DNA of 12,846 nt from JAADIV01 sp964439085 (GTDB lineage: Bacteria; Desulfobacterota; Desulfobulbia; Desulfobulbales; VMSU01): NCBI GenBank assembly GCA_964439085.1, contig CAYTNB010000067.1:1-12846 (forward strand). Reading direction: 5' to 3'. The first letter of the stretch is position 1; each line of letters opens with the position of its first letter. Both the position numbers and the translations under genes were made by a program. Under the pieces are notes generated by a model. The model was given only the letters and a program-made list of their open reading frames with translations, did no database searches and was not told the origin of the DNA. Shown one piece after another: positions 1-6,700 of the stretch.

Positions 1-460
1 CACCGGAGAGACGGGTCAAGACCATAAAAATGATAAACAGGGTGGGCTCGGCCAGGCAGGAAAACGTTACTTCCCGGGCAGCTCCCATTCCTTCAAAACT
101 GGAACCTGTATCCAGGGCGGAAAGGACAGTGAAAAAGCGGGACAAGCCGAAAAGGTAGGCAAAAAGAACAAAATCGCCAGTAAAGGAAATGGGGGCAGCA
201 CTTAACGTTCCAAAAGGGATAAAGAGACAGGCCAGAAGCGGTACTGCCACAGCCAGAATTGGCCCGGCTCTGAAGACCCAAGTAGTTGTGACACTTAACA
301 CCATTTTTTTTCTAAAGAGTTTGGCGAGATCATAGTAGAGTTGCAAAAGAGGTGCTCCCCGACGACCGCCAATTTTGGCTTTGACCCTGGTGATTATTCC
401 TGACAGTAATGGCGCTATCCCGAGAAGCAGGAGGATGTGAAAAATTATATGGAGAACCAT
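1..460 (-). CDS. hyfC: HyfC / NuoH-like membrane subunit (hydrogenase-4 or complex-I-like), 3' end outside window
   Basis: This is a partial gene: I read 153 codons on the minus strand from ATG at 460 to the window edge with no stop. Residues 25-51 carry the NuoH/HyfC loop (RVKAKIGGRRGAPLLQ, then DLAKLFRK). Residues 114-139 carry the strongly conserved ALDTGSSFEGMGAARE block followed by FSCLAEP. In complex I the equivalent loops line the quinone cavity; in Hyf-type complexes the subunit links the hydrophilic arm to the proton-pumping antiporter-like subunits in the inner membrane. Family members are about 310 residues, so roughly half is visible. The start is supported by an AGGGA Shine-Dalgarno-like stretch just upstream and an 11-base gap after the hyfB stop, so the two are almost certainly one operon. 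Whether the complex is a hydrogenase or a hydrogenase-related oxidoreductase cannot be told, because the catalytic subunits lie off the left edge. Confidence 0.88.
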   Translation of the reverse strand, partial: MVLHIIFHILLLLGIAPLLSGIITRVKAKIGGRRGAPLLQLYYDLAKLFRKKMVLSVTTTWVFRAGPILAVAVPLLACLFIPFGTLSAAPISFTGDFVLFAYLFGLSRFFTVLSALDTGSSFEGMGAAREVTFSCLAEPTLFIIFMVLTRLSG

Positions 461-471
461 GGCATCCCTCA

Positions 472-2499
472 TTAATTATGAAATATATCCAATCCCAGCA
501 GCAGGATTGTTGCGATAAAAGTATAGAGCAGGTAAATATTTAGCCTTCCGGCCTGGAGTCGGTGGAACCTGTTTGCCCTGGCTGCAAAACCTGAAAAAAG
601 TGGAATAAACAGGCGGCGTAGAACCGGATCACTGTTGTTCTGAATAAAACGGAACGGTTTGCCAAAAAGGCCAAGTGGCGATATCGGCTCATTTGTGGGC
701 GAAACGCAGCTACAAAACAATGTATCCTGCGCCAGTTGAGTGAAGCCTCCTGCCGAATAGACCATACGGCTGTTTGGTTTCTGAAAACCACATCCCCAGG
801 TTACCGAACGGGGTGTATCGCCTACGCTTCTCGTTCGCATCCACAGGAACAGCATAAATAATAAGAGAAGAGAGCCGGAAGCAGCTGTCCATTGCCAGCT
901 TAACAGGAATGGCAGAACATTAAGGCTTATATCCGGTACAACGGATAAAACCTGGAGAGGTTTAGCAACTGCGGACAGTGGTATGAAAGGGGCGACCCCA
1001 AACAGTATGCAAAGAGCGCAAAGAGCAGACATGGCAAAAAGCATGAGTGGGGCAGACTCTACGGCCTGTTTGGCTTCCGGTTCTCGTGGTTCTCCAAGCA
1101 GGGCCATCCCCGTTAATCGGCATACGGTAAAAAGCACCAATCCCCCCACAAGGATCATCAGGGCGAGAATCAATAATGCCGAAAACGCTGTCATCCCGCT
1201 AGCCTTCTGGCCCATAATAACAACACTCATATATAGATACAGTTCACTGACAAAACCATTTAATGGCGGCAACCCGGCAATGGCGGCACTGCCAAACATA
1301 ATCATAACCCCTGAAATCGGCATACGACGCATCAATCCGCCAAAATGGGAGAATAGGCGGCTGCCGGTGCTATGCAGTATGGAACCGGCCCCCATGAAAA
1401 GCAGCCCTTTAAACAGGGCATGATTCCATACATGTAACAAGGCTCCTGTAAGCGCAATGCTGGCCATAATCGGCCAACCGGCGTTAACACCCAAAAGCCA
1501 GAGTCCTATGCCAACAAAGATAAGATTTATGTTTTCAACGGTGGAGTAGGCTAACGACCGTTTTATATCGTTTTGCGAAACAGCCATGGTGATCCCGAAA
1601 ATAGTGCCGATAAGGCTGATGCTGAGCAGGACAGTCACACACCATCCCGGCAATGGAGGTAATAAGGTGAGCATCCGTAAAAAGCCATACACGGCAGTTT
1701 TAATCATGACACCTGACATAAGTGCCGAAACATGGCTAGGGGCAGAGGGATGGGCTCCCGGCAACCAGACATGCATAGGAAAAAGGCCAGCTTTAGAGCC
1801 AAAGCCCACTAAAATGAGGCAGAACATCACCCCTGTCATGACAGGAGATAGTGATTTAAGTGCGCCAAAACTTGCAAAATCCAAGCTGCCACACTGGTAT
1901 GATGCGGTAAGAAAAAAGAAGAAAAGAAAGGCTACCCCGATATGGGTGGCTATAAAATATTGCCAGCCATTACGACACACCTCTTCATCGTTAAAATTAT
2001 AACAGACCAGGAAGAAGGACGATATCGACATTCCCTCCCAGGCAACAAGAAACTCCATGCCATTCCCGGCAGTTACAACGGCTGCCATGGAAAGCATGAG
2101 AATATTGAAGAAAAACCAGTGAAAAGAGATTTTTTGGACTTGGTGAATATCATGCTGCAAATAGGAATATCCATAGATTGCGGCAGTGAAACCAAGGACA
2201 AAAATCGGTAAGAGAAAAAATGCGGCCAATCCGTCAATATTGAGTGAAAGTTGTATACCAGCCGTTGCCCATGGTGTTGAAAAGGAACAGGGGCTTTTGG
2301 CAAACAGAGCCATTACCGCAGAAATTATCCCGACCAAGCTGCCGGAAGCACTTAAAATCATTGCGGTGGTGTGAGCGGCCGCAGGGTAACGCTGTAACAA
2401 CAAGGGAAGAATCGAACTCGCCACCATCAGAATGCCGGCGAGAAAAAAGACATCCATCACTGAATTGCCAGTAAAAAAAGGTAAATTAAAAGGTACCAT
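472..2499 (-). CDS. hyfB: HyfB / NuoL-MrpA-type proton-translocating membrane subunit
   Basis: A 675-residue, very hydrophobic polytopic protein, close to the usual length of hydrogenase-4 component B (about 670). Antiporter-like subunit hallmarks are present: AWEGMS with Glu155 (the conserved TM5 Glu), GFGSKAGLFPMHVWLPGAH with Lys236, the Lys313 region DIKRSLAYSTVENI, HVWNHALFKG at 356-365, and PLNGFVSE ending in Glu420. The C-terminal CGFQKP (570-575) followed by a YSAGGF segment is typical of HyfB/HycC rather than NuoL. Its role is probably proton (or Na+) translocation in the inner membrane, coupled to an electron-transfer module encoded further left. It is the first gene of the operon in view, followed by hyfC after 11 bases. 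The start is uncertain: neither ATG 2499 nor the in-frame ATG at 2457 (residue 15, better matching usual N-termini) has a visible Shine-Dalgarno. A repeat element lies 39 bp upstream. Confidence 0.9.
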   Translation of the reverse strand: MVPFNLPFFTGNSVMDVFFLAGILMVASSILPLLLQRYPAAAHTTAMILSASGSLVGIISAVMALFAKSPCSFSTPWATAGIQLSLNIDGLAAFFLLPIFVLGFTAAIYGYSYLQHDIHQVQKISFHWFFFNILMLSMAAVVTAGNGMEFLVAWEGMSISSFFLVCYNFNDEEVCRNGWQYFIATHIGVAFLFFFFLTASYQCGSLDFASFGALKSLSPVMTGVMFCLILVGFGSKAGLFPMHVWLPGAHPSAPSHVSALMSGVMIKTAVYGFLRMLTLLPPLPGWCVTVLLSISLIGTIFGITMAVSQNDIKRSLAYSTVENINLIFVGIGLWLLGVNAGWPIMASIALTGALLHVWNHALFKGLLFMGAGSILHSTGSRLFSHFGGLMRRMPISGVMIMFGSAAIAGLPPLNGFVSELYLYMSVVIMGQKASGMTAFSALLILALMILVGGLVLFTVCRLTGMALLGEPREPEAKQAVESAPLMLFAMSALCALCILFGVAPFIPLSAVAKPLQVLSVVPDISLNVLPFLLSWQWTAASGSLLLLFMLFLWMRTRSVGDTPRSVTWGCGFQKPNSRMVYSAGGFTQLAQDTLFCSCVSPTNEPISPLGLFGKPFRFIQNNSDPVLRRLFIPLFSGFAARANRFHRLQAGRLNIYLLYTFIATILLLGLDIFHN

Positions 2500-2537
2500 A
2501 ATGTAAATATTTCTAATATAGCTGAAAAAACAAGGTT

Positions 2538-2660
2538 GATGGTCTCGTAAAAAGTCAAGGTTTCAAGATTCGTACCTAATGATTTCAATAGGTTAGCTAT
2601 GGGAAATTACCATAATCAGACTTTTTACTTAGCCATCCCGAGACTTTTTACGAGTGTATC
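2538..2660. repeat. 123-bp MITE-like element with 19-bp terminal inverted repeats
   Basis: The left end 2538-2556 (GATGGTCTCGTAAAAAGTC) and the right end 2642-2660, read on the minus strand (GATACACTCGTAAAAAGTC), match at 16 of 19 positions with an identical 13-base inner core. A third copy, inverted like the right end, lies at 2619-2637 (minus strand GATGGCTAAGTAAAAAGTC). There is no ORF inside and no clear target-site duplication. The same GATGG-GTCGTAAAA head recurs at 10056-10070 and 12768-12780, so this is a dispersed family in this genome. It sits just upstream of hyfB, and its left terminus supplies a minus-strand TTGACT hexamer, though no matching -10 box is spaced correctly. Non-autonomous transposon-like repeat is an inference; a paired structure in a transcript leader is an alternative. 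Confidence 0.7.
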
Positions 2661-2884
2661 TTTAAAGTAAGTTGCTTATTAATATAATTTCATAAAGATC
2701 TTTCCACGATCGGTCAGCGGCAAGAGAGTACAAGACTCCCTGTTCTCTGCGATTTGCTGTAAGACCATAAAACAAGACTCAGATTATCAGCCATTATTAT
2801 CCGAAAGAAACAGCAGAGACACCATAGGAATCTAAATTTTCAAATCTTAAAACTTTATAATAACTTATCTGGTTATTTGGGAAA

Positions 2885-3022
2885 ATGATACGCTGGGGAC
2901 GAATGGCAGCATACACCAAGATGTCGTCGGTCATGGATGTTATTGAAATGAAACTAAAGCAGGCATGGCTGGCGGCAAACAACGGTCTGTATGCTACAAG
3001 TCATGCCATTTGTCAAGTATAA
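2885..3022 (+). CDS. Doubtful small ORF, 45 codons
   Basis: The reading frame starts at ATG 2885 (MIRWGRMAAYTKMSSVMDVI...) and ends at TAA 3022. The only upstream ribosome-binding candidate is a weak GGGAAA directly adjacent to the ATG. It is listed because a hairpin followed by seven T residues begins 28 bases after the stop on the same strand, which would fit a short transcription unit. There is no domain, signal peptide or membrane segment that I recognise. It could also be a decayed gene fragment or chance. Confidence 0.15.
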   Translation: MIRWGRMAAYTKMSSVMDVIEMKLKQAWLAANNGLYATSHAICQV

Positions 3023-3050
3023 AAATAAAAAACTATGGGCCGTTGTCGAT

Positions 3051-3079
3051 CTTGCCTTGGCAAGCGATTGAATTTTTTT
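3051..3079 (+). terminator. Possible rho-independent terminator (plus strand)
   Basis: A perfect 6-bp stem CTTGCC-TT-GGCAAG (3051-3064) is followed, after eight bases, by TTTTTTT (3073-3079). The T-run is a little far from the stem and the stem is short. On the minus strand the same stem is followed, about 15 bases later, by a T-rich stretch (3031-3020), so it may instead end the minus-strand gene at 3143, or work in both directions. Confidence 0.4.
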
Positions 3080-3142
3080 AAAAATATCACGCTGATATAG
3101 AGTCAGTTTATAATTAACAGCACGAACCATTTACCGGCGAGT

Positions 3143-4324
3143 TTATTCTGGTACCCGGATGTCAAAATGAGGTGTGGCGAGCATACGTTGAATATTTTCT
3201 TTCAGATCAACTTGGGCAGTATTTTTGGTACTCTGGGCCATGAGTTTTTCAAAAAGGCTGTTTTGCTCAACGGGATGAATATATTCCGTCGGAGTACTGT
3301 CTTTTAGCTGGATGTGGGCCGCCCAAGGCACAAAATATGTGGTGGCTGGGTAGTCCTGGTGTTCCGATATGTCCAGGTTAATACCAGCGATATACAGCAA
3401 ATTTTTATTTTTATAGTCGTTGCTGCGACGAATTGATTCGGTAACCCTGGCAAATTCCAGTTGAATATTTATCTTTGCAGCCCGCAGGGCTGGATTTTTG
3501 GCGCTAACGATATTAGGCATGAATTCTATCAGGTTTCTCTCAAGCAAAATAGACTCATCAGTTTCATGAAATTCTTCCCGAAAGAAAAAAAGATCGGCAG
3601 TCAATAAATCGTTGATACTCTCCCCTTCTCCACTTTTCCAATTATAGTGCATCGCATCCAATCGGTTTTTGAAACCTTTGGACACCTCGTAGGTTTGGGA
3701 GGTGCTTGCTGCTGCCAAGGGGCGGATAACTCCATCATTATCCTCTTGGACAATGTTTTGCAGCCGCAGGACGAGACCATTTTTCACTGGCCGGGAGTCA
3801 AAGTCGACAAACGAATTCTTGACGGTAATCAGACAGCGCTGCTCAGCATCCTGATGGAGAAAAATACGGCATCGGGCAAATTGATATTGTTCCACATAAG
3901 GCGAGATGACATGTGATAATTTGCCGCAGGAAACTGAAACACAGTTTCCTGCTATCTGAGGACGGCGAAAGGTTCCATATCCCCCGGTATCCGGCTCATA
4001 ACCTACATGGCTGGCTTGGAGAATAACCAAATCTTCTCCATGCTGAGAATGGGGGCCATGTCGATCCACAGCGACAACACCACCCACTCGACCGTGGTTA
4101 AAGGGAAAGGTGCCGAAATGCTTGGTAAGTAAGATAATTGGCAGCCCCTGATTCTCATCCGAGCAGAAGGCCCTGGACGGCATAATAAGCCCAGCCCTGA
4201 AGCCCAACTCCATGCAAAAATTATAGAGTTGGGGGACAAACTCAGCATAGGGGATAGCCAGGCCATCTATCTTAAATGGCGCTATTTCTCTGATAATATC
4301 TGGGGTACGGTATTGATTGGGCAT
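3143..4324 (-). CDS. LCIB/LCIC-family carbonic anhydrase-like protein
   Basis: 393 residues from ATG 4324. An upstream in-frame ATG at 4351 exists, but the 4324 start has a near-perfect Shine-Dalgarno (GGAGGA, 6-base spacing). The motif order matches the LCIB family of algal limiting-CO2 proteins and their bacterial relatives: CSDE (Cys54), FGTFPF, GRVGG, the His89/His92/His95 cluster, SHVGYEPDTG (His106), a RRPQ motif, then SCGKL (Cys133), and a late GINLD...TTYFVPW segment (about 314-333). In the family Cys-His-Cys bind Zn2+ and a nearby Asp/Arg pair assists, as in beta-carbonic anhydrases; Cys54, His106 and Cys133 are the likely ligands here (inference). There is no signal peptide, so it is cytosolic. 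It would interconvert CO2 and HCO3-. It is divergent from the SulP transporter and is transcribed alone. Some LCIB members lack activity, so catalysis is not certain. Confidence 0.68.
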   Translation of the reverse strand: MPNQYRTPDIIREIAPFKIDGLAIPYAEFVPQLYNFCMELGFRAGLIMPSRAFCSDENQGLPIILLTKHFGTFPFNHGRVGGVVAVDRHGPHSQHGEDLVILQASHVGYEPDTGGYGTFRRPQIAGNCVSVSCGKLSHVISPYVEQYQFARCRIFLHQDAEQRCLITVKNSFVDFDSRPVKNGLVLRLQNIVQEDNDGVIRPLAAASTSQTYEVSKGFKNRLDAMHYNWKSGEGESINDLLTADLFFFREEFHETDESILLERNLIEFMPNIVSAKNPALRAAKINIQLEFARVTESIRRSNDYKNKNLLYIAGINLDISEHQDYPATTYFVPWAAHIQLKDSTPTEYIHPVEQNSLFEKLMAQSTKNTAQVDLKENIQRMLATPHFDIRVPE

Positions 4325-4797
4325 GGAATTTCCTCCAATTTGCTGTTGCAATGGGTTTTAATTGACGAGCGCCGGAGTAATGAGGATGGTGTTTTCCCCA
4401 GACACCACAACCTGATGATTTAATACAGCGGTACAACCACGGTCGTATGCGAATCTTTGACGCAAATATCTTAACCAAAAAATAAGCGCTTATGCTATTG
4501 AAAAAGCCAAGAACATTATTTCTCTGTTGCTTTTTAAGAAAAAATCGGTAAGTTGTCGAACAGTTATTCTAGTGGACTATCGAGCACGATCTTAAACGCA
4601 TGCCCGATACCTAACCTCAGCAAATGATGAAGATAGTTTTGTCCGTCAAGAAGTATTTGTACCTTTTTGGTAGCAATGGCGCTGTGTATTCTTACCCTTT
4701 GCCGCCATGTGCCGCTACCACTTAATTGTCTCGACAAAACACCGGGTTTTACAGTGAATTCCGGCCATCATTATCTATATAAGGAGTTTGTTTAATT
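4325..4797. promoter_or_regulatory. Divergent intergenic region between the LCIB-like gene and sulP, with a 12-bp palindrome
   Basis: This 473-bp stretch must hold the promoters of both the minus-strand carbonic anhydrase-like gene and the plus-strand SulP gene. The clearest element is a perfect 12-bp palindrome ATAAGCGCTTAT at 4482-4493, a plausible operator. TTTGACG at 4457-4463 could be a plus-strand -35, but no convincing -10 follows. The sulP Shine-Dalgarno AAGGAG is at 4781-4786. No gene of its own is supported; short frames here lack ribosome-binding sites and recognisable composition. Confidence 0.4.
4331..4336 (-). promoter_or_regulatory. Ribosome binding site deciding the LCIB-like start
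   Basis: Minus-strand GGAGGA lies 6 bases before ATG 4324. It is the strongest Shine-Dalgarno in the neighbourhood, and it lies inside the reading frame that would start at 4351, which argues against the longer form. Confidence 0.75.
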
Positions 4798-6537
4798 ATG
4801 GATGCAGCAAAAAAAATCTTCCCCTTTCTAGGATGGGGCCCGTTGATAAACTCGCGGAATTTACGTGCCGATCTTGTCGCTGGTCTGACGGTTTCACTAG
4901 TGCTTATTCCGCAGTCCATGGCTTATGCCCAGCTGGCGGGACTGCCACCTATTTACGGTCTATATGCCGCTCTATTGCCTGGACTGATCGGCGCCATGTG
5001 GGGCTCATCCTTTCATCTGGCAACCGGGCCGGTGGCCATGACCTCTCTACTTACCATGGCTACATTAACTCCTTTTGGGAATGATGCGCCTAATTTTATC
5101 GGCTCGGAACATTATATCGAATTAGCCATTCTGCTAGCTTTTATGGTTGGCCTGGTCAGGCTTCTGGTCGGCATCTTTAAATTAACGATTATGGCAAATT
5201 TTTTGTCGCAACCGGTTATCCGCGGGTTCATCAATGCCGGTGCTCTGATTATTGGCTCGTCACAGGTCAGCAAAATCTTCGGAGTCCACATGCACCGTAG
5301 TGAATTTTATTTGGAAGACATTTGGAATGTCTTCACGGCTATCCCTAATGAGCTGCATGTTCCAACCTTTGGCATTGGGGTCGGTTCCCTGTTTATTCTC
5401 TGGTTTCTTAAAAAGTATTTCCCTAAAATTCCTTCGGCGCTGGTAGTTGTGGTTCTTGGCTCAGTTATCGTTAAGATGATGGGTTGGGCTGATCCCCATG
5501 CCATTGATGCATCTCTGCCAGTCGCCGAGGCTGGTCGCCGTTTCGTCGCTGTTGTTGGTTTTATCCCGGCAGGTCTGCCGGCATTTGCCGCACCTCATTT
5601 TGATATTCCTGTGATGATCGATATGATTCCTGGTGCCTTTGTCGTAATGTTTATCGGTTTCATGGAGTTCAATTCGGTCAACAAGGCCATTGCCCCCCAA
5701 AGTGGTCAAAAAATAGATACGACCCAAGAGATGATCGGTCAGGGGGTTTCCGCTCTGGTCGGCAGTTTCTCCAGTTGTTACCCTACCAGCGGATCCTTTT
5801 CCCGGACAGCACTAAATTACTCCGCCGGTGGTAAAACTGGAATGTCTTCCGTGTTTGCCGCAGGTATGGTCTTGATTACTCTGCTGTTTCTGACCCAGTA
5901 CCTTGTCTTTCTGCCTCAAGCCGTCCTCGCCGCAATCATCATTATGGCCGTTGCCAGCCTCATAGACTTTAAAGCCATGTTCCATGCCCTGAAAGTAAAT
6001 AGATCCGATGGTATCGCCTCCGGCGTAACTTTTGCGGCGGCCCTGCTCTACGCTCCCCATATTGTTAATGGTATTCTCATGGGCGGCGCTCTGGCTTTGG
6101 CCCTGCATCTTTTCCATACCATGAAGCCCCATGTTGAAATTGTTAGTAACCTGAACATAGACTGTACCAATGGCGAAATCGCCCGGAAGGTCAGAAACCC
6201 GGTGATGAATTTCCATGGCCAGTTATACTTTGCCAATGTACCCTATTTTGAAGACACCGTTCGGCAAATTTTTGAAATAAACCCCAAGGCTGAGAGAGTA
6301 ATGGTTAACGGCGCAGGCATTAATGAGCTAGATGCCTCCGGTGAGGCAATGCTCCGTGAGCTCATCAGCCAATTACGCGAGCAGGACAGAGAAATGATCT
6401 TTATTGGTCTTCAACCCCATATTAACGAGGTGCTCGAGCGCTCCGGTCTGAAAGACTTCATTGGAAATGATAAATTTTTCACCAGTGTAGAGGAGGCCCG
6501 CCAGCATATTGGCATAACCGCCGAAGTAAAAGCCTAG
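4798..6537 (+). CDS. SulP/SLC26-family anion transporter with STAS domain
   Basis: 579 residues, the normal size for SulP. The start at 4798 has AAGGAG 11 bases upstream. The N-terminal signature is complete: residues 26-46 (LVAGLTVSLVLIPQSMAYA), the GLPPIYGLYAALLPGLIGA region (48-66), and FHLATGPVAMTSLL (72-85). The core transport segments include FMEFNSVNKAIAP with Glu290 and PTSGSFSRTALN (329-340). About a dozen membrane segments end near residue 440. A STAS domain follows (about 465-572), with NGAGINELDASG (504-515) as its nucleotide-binding/phosphorylation-loop region. The family moves sulfate, bicarbonate or other anions, often with Na+ or H+. Its divergent neighbour resembles a carbonic anhydrase and its downstream neighbour is a Na+/H+ antiporter, which favours bicarbonate (BicA-like role) but does not exclude sulfate. 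It is probably monocistronic, given the strong terminator after it. Confidence 0.9.
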   Translation: MDAAKKIFPFLGWGPLINSRNLRADLVAGLTVSLVLIPQSMAYAQLAGLPPIYGLYAALLPGLIGAMWGSSFHLATGPVAMTSLLTMATLTPFGNDAPNFIGSEHYIELAILLAFMVGLVRLLVGIFKLTIMANFLSQPVIRGFINAGALIIGSSQVSKIFGVHMHRSEFYLEDIWNVFTAIPNELHVPTFGIGVGSLFILWFLKKYFPKIPSALVVVVLGSVIVKMMGWADPHAIDASLPVAEAGRRFVAVVGFIPAGLPAFAAPHFDIPVMIDMIPGAFVVMFIGFMEFNSVNKAIAPQSGQKIDTTQEMIGQGVSALVGSFSSCYPTSGSFSRTALNYSAGGKTGMSSVFAAGMVLITLLFLTQYLVFLPQAVLAAIIIMAVASLIDFKAMFHALKVNRSDGIASGVTFAAALLYAPHIVNGILMGGALALALHLFHTMKPHVEIVSNLNIDCTNGEIARKVRNPVMNFHGQLYFANVPYFEDTVRQIFEINPKAERVMVNGAGINELDASGEAMLRELISQLREQDREMIFIGLQPHINEVLERSGLKDFIGNDKFFTSVEEARQHIGITAEVKA

Positions 6538-6573
6538 TCTTAGCTAAACATAAAGAACTATTTTATACCCACA

Positions 6574-6620
6574 AAAGCCGCCATCCCCAATACTTTGGAG
6601 ATAGCGGCTTTTTTTCTTTT
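6574..6620 (+). terminator. Rho-independent terminator after sulP
   Basis: AAAGCCGC (6574-6581) pairs with GCGGCTTT (6604-6611), and an inner stem CCAA/TTGG sits in the loop. A run of T residues (6609-6615, then CTTTT) follows. It lies 37 bases after the SulP stop and separates SulP from the antiporter gene, which therefore probably has its own promoter in 6620-6685. Confidence 0.88.
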
Positions 6621-6700
6621 ATACCCTTGCCCTCTGTAATTATATTTTATACTCTGTAAGTAATTGCGATTTTGCCCCGATTAACCGTAGAGGAGAAGAT

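Larger units (their letters stand above)
2661..3142. other. Gene-poor intergenic stretch between hyfB leader and the LCIB-like gene
   Basis: About 480 bases without a convincing gene. Both strands have frequent stops. The longest minus-strand frame (2797-2982, 61 codons) has no Shine-Dalgarno, no recognisable domain and low-complexity composition, so I do not call it. Apart from the doubtful plus-strand ORF at 2885-3022 and the hairpin at 3051-3079, I see no tRNA, riboswitch or other defined element. The hyfB promoter should lie near the 2660-2500 side (transcription leftward), but no clear -35/-10 or -24/-12 pair is visible. Confidence 0.5.

Noticed and set aside
472..2499. DabB (inorganic-carbon DAB system) instead of HyfB
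   Set aside because: Length, the C-terminal CGFQKP segment and the following hyfC gene fit hydrogenase-4 component B; no DabA gene is present.
2797..2982. 61-codon minus-strand frame
   Set aside because: It has no Shine-Dalgarno, no domain and unremarkable composition in a gene-poor stretch; it overlaps an equally weak plus-strand frame.
4788..5084. 98-codon plus-strand frame overlapping the SulP start
   Set aside because: It is out of frame within the clear SulP coding sequence and has no family features.
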